The translations under genes were made by a program, and so were the position numbers. From positions 15,890,381-15,954,380 of the forward strand of contig CM039510.1 of NCBI GenBank assembly GCA_022432975.1: a stretch of 64,000 bases of DNA, in the 5' to 3' direction. Numbering within the stretch: position 1 is the stretch's first letter; each line of letters begins with the position of its first letter. A model generated the notes under the pieces. That model did no database searches. It worked only from the letters and a program-made list of their open reading frames with translations, and was not told where the DNA came from. Of the stretch, positions 11,674-23,877 are shown one piece after another. This DNA is from Begonia masoniana. Its lineage: Eukaryota > Streptophyta > Magnoliopsida > Cucurbitales > Begoniaceae.

Positions 11674-13042
11674 CAAATTAAAATCCACCTTAATTACAAA
11701 CTTGCCGCCCAACCTAGTTTCACTCAACTTGTAATAAATAAGTCTTGGCATTAAATTTAAAATCATAAAGGTCAATAAAAAGGGTGACAATTAGAATGGT
11801 TAAGAAAATCACCTGGCCGAAATTGTCAGGTGTTACAATTCACGCACTCAATTATTTTTGGAAAATAGTAAATCATATCCTAGATTACATTTTGATTCAA
11901 TTGCTGCAATGTAGGGTTTTGATTAGAATTGGCGATAAAATTTTTCTTTGAATGTTACATTAAGTATTTGGGTAAGTGTTAGTCGTCCACGACTCTAGTA
12001 AAACAGTTGTCATTCTCTTTTGTAAAACAGTCGTCCAAGTCCATTCTGCCTTCAAAATAATGGTCTATTTTGCCTTCAATTTCTGTCCTTTATTCGGCTA
12101 TGTGTTATCGTCCAAAGTTATCGTCCACAATAACTTCGCCAAGAGTCTGCTTGTTATTTTAAAAGTCAAAAGTCTGTCTTTGATTTTAAACGTCCACAAC
12201 TTCTGTGTCCACTATTTTTGTCTTTTTGTGCAAACCTCCACAGACTCCTGTGCCCGCTGTTTCGGTCTTTTATTTCAAACGTCCACAGGTTCTATCTTCC
12301 GTGCGATTGTCCACAGCCCCCGATTGTCCACGGCTATTGTAGCCTTCCACAGTATGTCTTCCAGTTTATGTTTTTCCCATTTTTTTTTATTTATTTCTTA
12401 TTTTATTCTATTTATTCACCCCAGTTGTCCATTTATGCTTCCTGTTTTTCCTATCTTCTTCTGTTATTTATTTATGTAACCCGGTTCTATATTATCTTCC
12501 AGTCTTCAATTCCAGAGAGGGTTTTTTTCTTTCTATATTTCTTCCTGTTGTCTTTGGTCTTCTATCACTGTAGTCCAAAATTTTAATACGTCTTTTGATT
12601 TCTTGTCTCTCGATTCTGAATTCTGTTAAAGTTTAAAAGTAAAGTTAAAAAAAAGTATGTCATGTTTTAAAATGTCCAGAGTGATGACTTGGCTCTCGGA
12701 TCCCGATCGGGACCAGGTTTTGGGCTGTCACAGCTCTGCTTCTTTGTGTGAACTGCAGTCTCAAGGATCGTCTCTAAATCGATAAAGTCATTTTAGAATT
12801 CCATGGCCTCCGACCATTCCTCTGAATTTTTTGTTGTATCGCACTCTGAACAACATTTCCAATCCATTCGTACTAAAAATTCAAGCTAAAAAGGGTTTTT
12901 AGGCGACGAAACTAATTGTCAAAAACGTTTACCGGCGAAAAACGAGTCAACACTCAACTAACCTTTCAAACTTCTTTAACTCGACTAGCATAGTTTTGGT
13001 ACCAAGAATTCATTGATCGTTGATAGGGGCCTATCCAACCAC

Positions 13043-13050
13043 CCTCTCTC

Positions 13051-13087
<37 letters not shown>
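13043..13087. repeat. (CT)n microsatellite
   Basis: About 22 CT dinucleotides with one A interruption. Confidence 0.97.
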
Positions 13088-13088
<1 letters not shown>

Positions 13089-13199
13089 GTTTCCTCGCTG
13101 AGCACCAGACAAGGAGGATGCTTTTACCCTTTGTTTTTCATTAAAAGATTTTATTATATTAATTTATTATTACTTTAAATTAATATAATAAATTTTACT

Positions 13200-13202
<3 letters not shown>

Positions 13203-13296
<94 letters not shown>
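13203..13296. repeat. Compound (AC)n-(AT)n microsatellite
   Basis: About 33 AC units run directly into about 14 AT units. It is the only long AC tract in the window. Confidence 0.97.
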
Positions 13297-15888
13297 CAAT
13301 GCCCCATTTCATTTAAAGAGCTCAAACGTAACCTAATCCGACATGTCGAGCAATACCTTACACGTTAAATTTCTACATGACGACGTCCAATTCATCAATT
13401 TTGACCGATTGACTAAAAACATACAATTAAAATAAAATAATAAAAACATGTCAAACTTACGACATGTTATCAGTCAACAACAAAAAAAAAATTACCCAAA
13501 AAATTAATATTATTAAAATGTTCGATTTTTACAGTTCACTGATTCAGTGTTAGTTTGAAGTTGATTTTGTGAATCTAATACTGTTGTTGATAATATTGTG
13601 AAAACTAGGTTTTTTTATTCACGATAGCAGTCATTTAGCAAGCACATATGGTGCGCTAGCAATTTTAAAGATTTTTGGTTTTCGCTTGACTGGCATGGAT
13701 TTAAGGATGGAATATTAGTCCTAATATTAGTATTAGTACGATGATTAGGTACAAGAACGTAATACGAGATTTTGGAATTTTCAAATTCTTACGCTTTGGT
13801 TAGTGGTAAACCCAGTTCGAGATACATATTTAGCTTTATGTATAATATATTGATATTAAATATTTACTTTCAGCAAGTATATTTAGAATTGAGGATGCTC
13901 ATTCTTTTAAATTTCTTTTATTTATATATGTAAAAAATAGGTAATATGACAACTCAGATCAATCTAATACTCAAAAGGAAAAACCCACGAAGAACAAGCC
14001 AATCAAAACTTGAACACTCAAATAAGAGCATTGGAGAGTTGATAAGAAATAGTCAGCTTGAACATCGAAGACAAAAATGGTGGACATTTTTCCTTAATCC
14101 TAAATGTCCAGATTTTGAAATTATTGTAGTAGTGAGTGATTTGAGTTGTTCAATTTCAACTTTACAAGATGAAAGACATGAATGAACGTTTTCAAGAGGT
14201 CTCAAATTTTGGATTTTAATGTGCAGTTTTGATGGTTTATTTTTTTGTTATATAAGAATCTGTTATGAAACATATAAAAGTTGAACATCTATAATGTAAC
14301 ACCCGATATTTTTGCCCATGTAATTATTCCCCGAAATATTAAACGGGATTAATTTGATATTAATACAATGAATGTTTTAGTGGGATTGTCGGAGTGTTTA
14401 GTAGGAAGAGAGAATTTGGGAGCGACCAAATCGACGAACTAAATAACGATTTAGTTAGAAAACCAATGGAAGGGCAATTTGGAAATACAATTAAGGTGGT
14501 TGGGAGGGAGCCAATGGATGTGTGCCAAGTGTCTAAGCTTGTGCAAGAAGACAAGCTTTCTCTTTCTCTTCTTCTCTTCTCTTCTACGTAAAACTCTCAT
14601 TTTTCCTCTCCTTTCTATTTCCTCTTCAAGACAACGTGCAACAATCTCCAATTTTGTCTTCTCCTGTTTCCTCCCAGTTTCTCCGTTAAAGGTAATCATC
14701 TATATTAGTTAACGAATTTAGGTTAGTTATTTGTTAGTTTTGTTAAGTTTAAGCATTAATGGTCCGATATACACACTATAGGTTCGTAAACTCGCCAAGG
14801 ACGTGCGTACAAAGCTTTCAACTCTATGGACATCAGGTAAGTTCATACGCGTAGATTTGGCCCTTAAGGCCCTACAGCACGGAGATACTAGGTTTTTGTT
14901 TGTCTGAGTTGTGGTCGGGTAGCTAGGTTGTAAATTTCGTTCTAAGTTGAATGTTTTATGTTATATGTCTTGCTTTGTTATTTTGTCGCCTACTTATGTT
15001 ATGTTTGAGCACCATATAAGTTCATGCATACATGTTTTTCCTGAAAGTCATGTAAATGTTTTATGCACGAGGTTTGAAGTTAAGAAAGATAAAACATGTA
15101 ATGTAATGCATGGTTAATTGTAGGACGAGGACTGGCATACTGTTATGTACCTGTTATGTATCCCTGTTATGTGCCTGATAGTGCACCCCTGTTATGTGCT
15201 TGATAATGCACCCCTGTTGCACCAGTTCTTCTCTAAGACTCACTTATACCTCTTATGCACTTGAACGTAATGTAAAGTAATGTGCATGTATTTCAAAAGT
15301 TCATGCATAACATATGCATCACTGCATGGTATGTTCTTACTGAGCTCTAGGCTCATAGTTGAACTTCATGTTGTGGGTATGAATCCTCTAGATGAGGACT
15401 TTGTGCCTCAGGCCGACAAGTAGATGCAGTTGGTAGGACGAGCTCATGGGGTTGGTCGTGGTAGTCAGACAAATCTTTACCTGTAACGACCCCGGCCAGG
15501 AGCCGTCACGTACTCATATACTTTCATTAACCGTTTGATTGACTTTTACTATTATTACATTCACTTACTATCTCACAACAAACTTCCACATTATACATAT
15601 ATATATATATTTTTTTTTACTGGTAATAGAGACGCAGAACCATTAAGGAAAACGAGCCCTGCTCGTGCCCGACTTCCCACGCCTCGTCGGCTCAAACTTT
15701 CACAAAGTCGAGCGACTAGGCTCGGTCATTGGTTTCTTGACAATTCCGGGAAAAGAGGAGGTATCCTCAATTCTCTTAACATAATACCACTCGGGTTTGC
15801 ATGGGTTGCATGCGTTGACAGCCCTCAGAAATTTAGTCGTCCGGTCATCACGTGCATTACGCGTGACTCGCTTAACATCACCTAAAAG

Positions 15889-16385
15889 GAGACATCTTCC
15901 GGTGGACACAGTGGGTCTCGCGTGCTAAATTAAAACATCATCCGGTCGCTAATCGACAAAACACATTTTCATCTTCCGGTGAACACGTGGGCTAATAAAT
16001 GGTGGGTCTCACGTGCTAAATTAAAACATCATCCGGTCGCTAATCGACAAAACACATTTTCTTCATCTTCCGGTGAACACGTGGGTCTCGCGTGCTAAAT
16101 TAAAACATCATCCGGTCGCTAATCGACAAAACACATTTTTCATCTTCCGGTGAACACGTGGGTCTCGCGTGCTAAATTAAAACATCATCCGGTCGCTAAT
16201 CGACAAAACACCTTTTTCATCTTCCGGTGAACACGTGGGTCTCACGTGCTAAATTAAAACCTCATCCGGTCGCTAATCGACAAAACACATTTTTCATCTT
16301 CCGGTGAACACGTGGGTCTCACGTGCTAAATTAAAACATCATCCGGTCGCTAATCGACAAAACACATTTTTCATCTTCCGGTGAC
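15889..16385 (-). repeat. 77-bp tandem array with a G-box in each unit
   Basis: About six and a half units, each CATCTTCCGGTGAACACGTG followed by GGTCTC(G/A)CGTGCTAAATTAA, CATCATCCGGTCGC, TAATCGACAAAACACATTT. The second unit has a short insertion. Every full unit except the first holds CACGTG. The array sits at the same relative place in the LTR as the minisatellite in A and the CCGATAG repeats in D. Confidence 0.93.
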
Positions 16386-16893
16386 GTCATCCGGAAGACT
16401 AAACCATCAAACAATTAACCTTCGGCATCTGCCGATGACGTCAGCCGGAAGATTGCCTCATCCAGCTTCCGTCTTACGGTAGAGAACACTAAAACATCAA
16501 GGACTCCTTTCACTGAAAGAAAACACAACTCATCCAATGCATATAGCTGAAGACTTAAGCAACAGATCATTCATAAATCTATATAATCATTCCCTGACTC
16601 AGTGATCCACTAGACGGTTTCAAACTCAACGTTTTAAAATAATCTCATCCTACTTAAACTACCATATCCTTTAACTTACTGTAACATGAGAGTTTAAACC
16701 AGGGGTCATAAATCACCTCTCCAGCCCCGCACTGTCACCTTGAGCATCCTCCAGCAACCAGCCTTAAGCGTCCTCTTTGCACATAACATCCTCACCTGAA
16801 CCTTCTTCACCTACACCATAAGGTTTAACTATAAGCCTAATGCTTAGTAAGGAATGCATGCTGACAGATATACATGAGTACACAATTTAAAGA

Positions 16894-18555
16894 GAGCCAT
16901 ACATATCATTAACTCGGCCTCCACCAGTGGGAGAATTCGCGAGCCATACATATCATTAACTCGGCCTCCACCAGTGGGAGAATTCGCGAGCCATACATAT
17001 CATTAACTCGGCCTCCACCAGTGGGAGAATTCGCGAGCCATACATATCATTAACTCGGCCTCCACCAGTGGGAGAATTCGCGAGCCATACATATCATTAA
17101 CTCGGCCTCCACCAGTGGGAGAATTCGCGAGCCATACATATCATTAACTCGGCCTCCACCAGTGGGAGAATTCGCGAGCCATACATATCATTAACTCGGC
17201 CTCCACCAGTGGGAGAATTCGCGAGCCATACATATCATTAACTCGGCCTCCACCAGTGGGAGAATTCGCGAGCCATACATATCATTAACTCGGCCTCCAC
17301 CAGTGGGAGAATTCGCGAGCCATACATATCATTAACTCGGCCTCCACCAGTGGGAGAATTCGCGAGCCATACATATCATTAACTCGGCCTCCACCAGTGG
17401 GAGAATTCGCGAGCCATACATATCATTAACTCGGCCTCCACCAGTGGGAGAATTCGCGAGCCATACATATCATTAACTCGGCCTCCACCAGTGGGAGAAT
17501 TCGCGAGCCATACATATCATTAACTCGGCCTCCACCAGTGGGAGAATTCGCGAGCCATACATATCATTAACTCGGCCTCCACCAGTGGGAGAATTCGCGA
17601 GCCATACATATCATTAACTCGGCCTCCACCAGTGGGAGAATTCGCGAGCCATACATATCATTAACTCGGCCTCCACCAGTGGGAGAATTCGCGAGCCATA
17701 CATATCATTAACTCGGCCTCCACCAGTGGGAGAATTCGCGAGCCATACATATCATTAACTCGGCCTCCACCAGTGGGAGAATTCGCGAGCCATACATATC
17801 ATTAACTCGGCCTCCACCAGTGGGAGAATTCGCGAGCCATACATATCATTAACTCGGCCTCCACCAGTGGGAGAATTCGCGAGCCATACATATCATTAAC
17901 TCGGCCTCCACCAGTGGGAGAATTCGCGAGCCATACATATCATTAACTCGGCCTCCACCAGTGGGAGAATTCGCGAGCCATACATATCATTAACTCGGCC
18001 TCCACCAGTGGGAGAATTCGCGAGCCATACATATCATTAACTCGGCCTCCACCAGTGGGAGAATTCGCGAGCCATACATATCATTAACTCGGCCTCCACC
18101 AGTGGGAGAATTCGCGAGCCATACATATCATTAACTCGGCCTCCACCAGTGGGAGAATTCGCGAGCCATACATATCATTAACTCGGCCTCCACCAGTGGG
18201 AGAATTCGCGAGCCATACATATCATTAACTCGGCCTCCACCAGTGGGAGAATTCGCGAGCCATACATATCATTAACTCGGCCTCCACCAGTGGGAGAATT
18301 CGCGAGCCATACATATCATTAACTCGGCCTCCACCAGTGGGAGAATTCGCGAGCCATACATATCATTAACTCGGCCTCCACCAGTGGGAGAATTCAGTGG
18401 GAGAATTCGCGAGCCATACATATCATTAACTCGGCCTCCACCAGTGGGAGAATTCGCGAGCCATACATATCATTAACTCGGCCTCCACCAGTGGGAGAAT
18501 TCGCGAGCCATACATATCATTAACTCGGCCTCCACCAGTGGGAGAATTCGCGAGT
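16894..18555. repeat. 47-bp satellite-like array, about 35 copies
   Basis: The unit begins GAGCCATACATATCATTAAC and ends GTGGGAGAATTCGC. Units are almost identical over 1.66 kb, apart from one 13-bp internal duplication of AGTGGGAGAATTC near 18385-18410 and decay in the last unit. Such homogeneity implies recent expansion, or an assembler copy-number estimate rather than the true length. There are no unique spacers, so it is not a CRISPR-like array. Confidence 0.97.
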
Positions 18556-19367
18556 CATACTTAACATAGTCTTTTCCCCCGTTCTGCACTTAATCATGGT
18601 TACATTTACTTTTCATGTTCTCCACTTAATCATAAACGTGGACATAATACATAGACATGAGGTTCACAGAGAAAAGTCATACCATAAGGACAAGTAGAAC
18701 ATCCTGTAACTTTACATTTACTTACACAACTTCTTCATATCGTGGAAATAACAAATCATAGTCAACAAGTTAACATCTCAGTGATTTCCTAATACCCTTG
18801 CGGTGTAGGGCCCTAGTGGCCGGAAATCTTAACACATTCACTTACCTGGATTCCTTAGCAATCCGAACTTCCTTTCTTTAACTTCTTCACCTAAAACATG
18901 TACATTACAGTAGTTAAAACAAAGTCCTAGTAGTCCTAATCATAAACCATCCTAGGATCTAATAGCTAAAGTCATTCTGATTCCTCTGTTTGACACACTG
19001 TAGTCTGAAATCCGAAACTAGGTGGACAGGTTTTACCATTGATTAAATCCGAGTTGGTTACTTAAAATACTCAGAATCGATTCGGGATGACATTTCTACT
19101 CTCAGATTAAGAAAATCACAACCTGCTCGGCCACTGCTAAAAATCCGAACTCAGTGCCGAGCTGAAAACAGAGCTCTATTTACTAATGAATGACTACATT
19201 GTCCATTTCATACCTCGGGTGTGGATTTGCAGAGAAAAGCAAGCTCGAAACCGGTCGTCGGCAGAGGAAAGTTCTGGTAGCCGAGAGCAAGAACTTGGAA
19301 GAGAAGAAATCGCCGAGAGGGAATGTCGGCTACAGTGGCAATAAATGAGATTTAAGGTTTCCATTTC

Positions 19368-19376
19368 CTATTTATA
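19368..19376 (-). promoter_or_regulatory. TATA box of solo LTR S2
   Basis: TATAAATAG on the minus strand, about 160 bp from the LTR 5' terminus at 19537, the same spacing as in E-family LTRs. Confidence 0.6.
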
Positions 19377-19858
19377 CTAAATCCATCGATTTTAATTTAC
19401 AAAACTGCCACCCAACCTAGTTTTACTTAACTTGTAATAATTTATCTTAACATTAAATTTTAAATCATAAAGGTTAAATAAGAGGGTGACAATGAAAATG
19501 GTCAGAAAATCACCTGGCCGAAATGTCGGGTGTTACATTACCTGTGGGGGTGTATTTCTGAGGTGTATGTCAAGTTCTGTACAGCTTTTGGGATTTTAAA
19601 ACGATGTATAGACTTTGTGTTGATGTTTTAAAACCTCTGTTCTGACAGTTGAATATATATTTTGAAATATTCTAGAACTGCTTGGAGTCTTTTCTTTTAG
19701 GTTATGCATGGATTGTCTTGGGTTTTAGAGCTATCCATGCAGTTAGATTTTTGAATTTTTGTCATGTTTTCAAGCATTTTTTAAAACTTCGTTTTGAATC
19801 GGTTTTTTGGAGTTTGAAGCTTTTGTGTCAAACGAATTAAAACGTCAAACAGAGAGGT

Positions 19859-22398
19859 TGTAATATCCGGCCTGTACGGAATTTTATATTATAATATATA
19901 TGGACATTTTTGTAAATATGTCAAATCAAACTCATTTTACGAAAAGAAAACCTCATTATGATCCTAATTATTAATTGGAATTTTAAGGAAATTTTGGGAA
20001 TTTTTGGAGTTATAAATCTATATTTCGAGTAATTACATTTCTCGAAATATAATTGACGTTTTAAGTAAAAATAGTAAACGGGGTCCGTTTTGCGAACGGA
20101 CAGTTTTATTAGGACCCTAATAATGAGTTGGATATAATGGTAAAATAAGAAAATTTGGAGAATCCGAACAGTTAGCCGATTGACGAAACGAAAGACGAAA
20201 CAAATATAAAATATATACTAAGGGCAAAATGGTAATTTTACAAATCAAAATTTAATAAAATGAAAATCACTTCTCCCTCCCTTCGCAGAACACTTCTTCT
20301 CTGGAATTCCTTTTCTTCCTCTGGGCGACAGAACTCTTCCGACGGCGATTCCTCATTCCGACCTCCGATCCGACCACTAATCGTTCCGTTTTCTTCACGT
20401 TTTCTCCTCCAATCGACGCTCTAGGTATGATTCTAAAGTTTTATAGCGTTAAATCTCGAGTTTCATAAAGTTTAAACAATTAGGGTTTCGTTTAGGTTAT
20501 CGTTAAAATTGAGATTTAGGGTCCGAAATTAATAAGTTTACTATGATTGGCGATGTAAAGGATGTATTGAACGATATTGGACAAAGTTAGAGTAGTTTGT
20601 GAGAAACGTTAAAATTTGAGAATATTCGAGTTTTTAGGAAAACTCGTTAAATGTGATTTTAAACTATCGAGTGTTAAGTATTGCTTAAATACCTCGATTA
20701 ATTAAGTTGGGAGTTTTAGAGGATTCCTTAGTTAAGATTTTACAAAATTTGGACGTTTAGAAGTTTCAACTCGTCTTAACGATAAACGTTGTGAATTGTC
20801 TAGGTAAACAACGATCGTAGACGGAGCTTGAGCTGCTTTGGACACGAGGTAAGTTCTCGTGATTTTCTCTGGCCGATTGGCCTACACCGTACGTCAAAGT
20901 CGTCTTGAGGAACCTTGAGGATTGTTTGTTTTAAATTGTTTTGGTTTGGGTAGTTAGGATTAGTTGTTTTTATATGTTGTTTGTTATCGTCTTGATGGTA
21001 CACATGCGATTGTTTACTTTATGTGATATTGAACTGTTCACTCATCATGGCTTTAAAATATCATAAAAAATGAATTTAAGCACGGGCTTTATGAAAAGAA
21101 CATGCATGTAAAGGCAAGTAAAGTATTATAGTAAACAACCATGACATGGGGTTATCGGGGATGAGGTTCAGACCTAGCGTTCCGTGGTGAGCGGGTTTTC
21201 CTCCCTTCAGATGGTGTGGGCTGTCTAATCGCTTGATGTGCCCTATCTATCTGTCGAGCGTTTCCGATAACCATAGACTGACACGTACTGATATATGAAC
21301 TGACATGGACTGTTTTCATAGCATCGAGCAGACATGATCATGCATAGACATTTACGTAGGGCTTACTGAGATTTTTGTCTCATAGATGTCTGTATGGTGT
21401 AGGTGATTTCGAGGAAATAGGTGAGGACGAGAATCCTCCTCTTGAGACATGAGTGCAGTTGACAAAGAATGGCCGCGGTGGTGTGCTGGCGCAGTCGACG
21501 CTTACCTGACCCGTGGGGATGTATGTATAGATTTTAGGGTTTTCGGGATATTTTGGATTGATGATTGTATAGACATTTTAGGATGTTTGAGAACTGGTAG
21601 TCGATAGGTTTACTTTTGAGGTTTTAAACGTTTTGAAAACCTGTTTTATAAACTGATTCGGTACCGTTTTCATTTGAATTGGAATTGATGTAAAACAGGA
21701 GAAAATGTAGAGTTTTTAAATATATCCATGCAGTTTGTTTTCAGGAAACCGTACTTTGTTTTAAATACATCTTGAGTCAGTTTTCGGACGAGTTTATGAG
21801 AACGTGTAAATGTTCGGTTTTGATTGGGTTTAAGTTCTTATGATGAATGTTGTGTTTGTGGGTAAAGAAGTGTGAAGGAGATTGTGATGTGTGTGAAATT
21901 AGTGCTGGAGAAAAGGAAAGAAAGAAAGGGGAAGGAGGAAGAGAATGGGAGAAGGAAACAGAGCGCCTGGCAAATAGTTGCCAAGCGCGGCGATCGAATC
22001 GCCTACCTCTGGAGAAATCCAGAGGGTGTGGCGATTGATCGCCACAAACTGTGGCGATCAATCGCCACAGGTGTTTCGCAACAGGCTAACATTCGCCTGT
22101 TGCGAATCGCCGATGGCGATCAGTCGCCCCATTTGTGGGCGACTGATCGCCCCTGCATAAATGGGGCGATTGCCCCTTTTGCCCCCTTTGGCCGATTGTG
22201 TTTTATTTTAATTGTTTTATTTAATTGTTTTAATTACTTTAAGTTATGTTTTAAGTGATTTAAAGATTAGAATTCAATTCCGATTTCGATTCTGGTTTCG
22301 ATTTCGGTTTAGGTTACGCCTAGAGTCAGTTAAAGTTATAAGTATAAAAAAAAAATAATAATAGTACGGAAATTGGGTACAGTATTAGGGTCGTGACA
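19859..22398 (+). mobile_element. Solo LTR S3 (C family) in B's 5' LTR
   Basis: It starts TGTAATATCCGG at 19859 and ends GGGTCGTGACA at 22398, flanked by GAGGT at 19854-19858 and 22399-22403. It is homologous to S4 in the opposite orientation. It holds the donor-like GAGGTAAGT (about 20846) followed by GGCCGATTGGCCTACA, a hairpin at 21367-21382 and a palindrome cluster near its 3' end (21970-22175). There is no PBS or coding sequence. Confidence 0.92.
21970..22175. repeat. Palindrome cluster in S3
   Basis: Successive inverted repeats: TGGCGATTGATCGCCA with its partner TGGCGATCAATCGCCA, CAACAGG...CCTGTTG with CGC flanks, and GGCGATCAGTCGCC/GGGCGACTGATCGCCC. They would fold into strong hairpins in RNA. 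Related clusters occur in S4 and in the C' LTR. Confidence 0.85.
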
Positions 22399-22661
22399 GA
22401 GGTAGCCGATCGATCGCCTAGGGTAACCGATCGATCGGCAGAGTATATATGTCGTTCGAGTTTTCAAGTCTTCCAACTTTCTCAGTCGTCCATTTCTGTT
22501 GTTCATTCTGCTGACTAATTATGTCGTCCAAACCTGTCGCCCAATTCTGTCTTCCAAACTTGTCGTCTAAATCTGTTATCCAAACTTGTAAGTGTTTACG
22601 TTTTCGTATAAGTTTAAGTTTATTAAGTTGAGTTCGTTATTATGTATAAGATTTTCTTGAA

Positions 22662-23877
22662 ATGGTGAGAGGGAATCAAGGTAATGCAAACGACAGGGGC
22701 GACGCCCTCGATCGTCTAACTAAGCTAGTAGGCGTTCAGTCACGCATGATGGAACGCATGATGGTAGATAATGGGAACAACAACCATGCGAATGCTTCAC
22801 GTGACACTAGTGGAGACAGATTCCGACGGCTCCAACCGCCTACATTTGATGGATTGTCTACGGACCCAACTCACGCTAAGGAATGGATCCGACAGATCGA
22901 ACGAATGTTCAACTACGCCGAAGTGGAGGAGAGCAAGAAGGTTATATGTGCCACATTCCATCTCACCAAAAATGCTGGATGTTGGTGGGACACGGTACAG
23001 TCAACTACAGTGGCATTAAGCTGGGACAGATTCAAGAAGATCTTCTACGAGAAGTACTTCGACCGCAGTGTGAGGAAGGAAAAGATGATCGAATTCTCTA
23101 GATTGCGGCAATTTGGATCAGTGGCCGAGTATGTTCAGAAGTTTGAGTCGCTATCCCGCTATGCACCTCATCTAGTGGACACCGACGAAAACAAGGTACA
23201 CCAATTCATTCAGGGTCTGAAGATGGACCTCTTACGGGGGATTTGATGAGGCACCATATACGAAGGTGGTGGCCAAGGCTAATCAGTTGGAAGCCTTAGA
23301 AATGAAGTTCCAGAGACAGAGAGATTCATTAAAGAAATTCCTTCGCTATGTCCCTCAACAACAACAACAACATGGTCCAAATTGGCAACCACAACAGCAA
23401 CAAAACAAGGGCGTTAAGGGGCCCAATGAGACTGCTGCTTATCAGGACAAGGGAAAAAGACCAATGGGAGCTCCTCAACTACCTGTATGCCCGCGTTGCA
23501 AGAAAAGTCACATAGGTGAATGCAGGCTCTTTACCGACCATTGCTTCTGGTGCGGAAAGGAAGGCCATCAAGTCCAGGATTGCCCAATGCCCGACATGAG
23601 GCCGAATCATGCCATGCCAAGAGTATTTACTATAACAGAAAATGACGACGATACCCAGCACACAGCAATCACAGGTAAAATCTTGATACATAATACACCT
23701 GCCTATACATTATTGGACACGGGGGCCACAGACTCGTTTGTGGCTAGGGACTTCGTGGTTAGGGAGAAATTTTGTCTTGTGCCGACAGATCAACCTTACA
23801 GTGTCATGCTACCATCCGTAGAGTTTATGCACTCCGAGCAGGCAGTGCAGGGTGATGTAGTGTCAGTAGGGGACTAG
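22662..23877 (+). pseudogene. Element B gag, zinc knuckle and protease start (frameshifted)
   Basis: The start MVRGNQGN at 22662 matches the gag starts of A and D. Codons to 23246 give the capsid region (GCWWDTV, FYEKYFDRSV, a YAPHLVD segment). A frame change at about 23240 then leads into 23266-23877. That part holds a glutamine-rich linker, a CCHC knuckle (CFWCGKEGHQVQDC) and the protease motif LLDTGATDSFV. A TAG at 23875-23877 ends the stretch. Gag would build particles; protease would process them. The frame change and stop make this copy inactive. Confidence 0.88.

Larger units (their letters stand above)
1..11837 (-). mobile_element. Element A: Ty3/gypsy chromovirus (Tekay/Del-like), left end outside window
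   Basis: This is a minus-strand LTR retrotransposon. In element order it has a 5' LTR (8187-11837), a tRNA-Met primer-binding site (8171-8182), a decayed gag-pol (8024-3607), a polypurine tract (3578-3566) and a 3' LTR (3565 down to the window edge). The two LTRs are recognisable as copies because 1-771 plus 3363-3565 matches about 10861-11837. The chromodomain-like tail and long LTRs point to the Tekay/Del clade; that is a family inference. The element is non-autonomous because gag-pol has several stops and frameshifts. The left target duplication lies outside the window, so insertion cannot be verified at that end. Confidence 0.9.
8187..11837 (-). repeat. Element A 5' LTR (right), 3651 bp, with internal minisatellite
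   Basis: It runs from TGTAACGCC at 8187 to GGTGTTACA at 11837. About 1.6 kb is a tandem array (8644-10264), so the underlying LTR is about 2.0 kb. It contains a triplicated 78-bp block (8401-8632), a conserved hairpin (10640-10654), a GGCC block next to a donor-like site (about 11100-11150) and a TATA box (11665-11673), all in minus orientation. Confidence 0.92.
11838..14294. other. Unassigned AT-rich spacer between elements A and B
   Basis: I see no gene here. The part 11970-12500 is T-rich with irregular GTCGTCCA/GTCCACA words, similar in style to 22480-22590 upstream of B's gag. A GGGCTGTCACA at about 12721-12731 could be the 3' end of an old LTR but I cannot find its start. Compound microsatellites lie at 13043-13087 and 13203-13296. 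A 79-codon ORF (13946-14185) and overlapping ORFs at 11976-12586 have low-complexity or unfamiliar products and no recognisable domain. Confidence 0.6.
15482..19537 (-). mobile_element. Solo LTR S2 (E family), 4056 bp, in B's 5' LTR
   Basis: It starts TGTAACGACCCC and ends GGGTGTTACA, flanked by TTACC at 15477-15481 and 19538-19542. Its reverse complement begins TGTAACACCCGACATTTCGG, identical to the start of the E-family LTR at 52621. It exceeds the 2.36-kb E LTR because of a 1.66-kb 47-bp array. There is no PBS or coding region, so it is a solo LTR. TATAAATAG at 19368-19376 (minus) is its promoter box. Confidence 0.93.
14295..22661 (+). repeat. Element B 5' LTR and leader, split by solo LTRs S2 and S3
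   Basis: The LTR segments are 14295-15481, 19543-19858 and, from 22404, an end I cannot place before gag at 22662. Continuity is shown by the target duplications of the two insertions and by alignment of the first segment and start of the second to the 3' LTR. The conserved donor-like CAGGTAAGT at about 14834 precedes GGCCCTTAAGGCCCTACA (to 14877), and a hairpin lies at 15341-15355. The leader has GATCGATC palindromes (22404-22440) and repeated GTCGTCCA words. Confidence 0.75.

Noticed and set aside
11976..12586. Overlapping ORFs of 167 and 122 codons
   Set aside because: Phenylalanine-rich products of a T-rich tract, overlapping in two frames, without a recognisable domain.
13946..14185. 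79-codon ORF with basic residues, possibly a host exon or transposase remnant
   Set aside because: No motif I can name and no supporting context; kept only as a remark in the spacer entry.
16894..18555. Regular direct repeats that might suggest a CRISPR array
   Set aside because: Units are contiguous 47-mers without unique spacers and lie inside a plant LTR.
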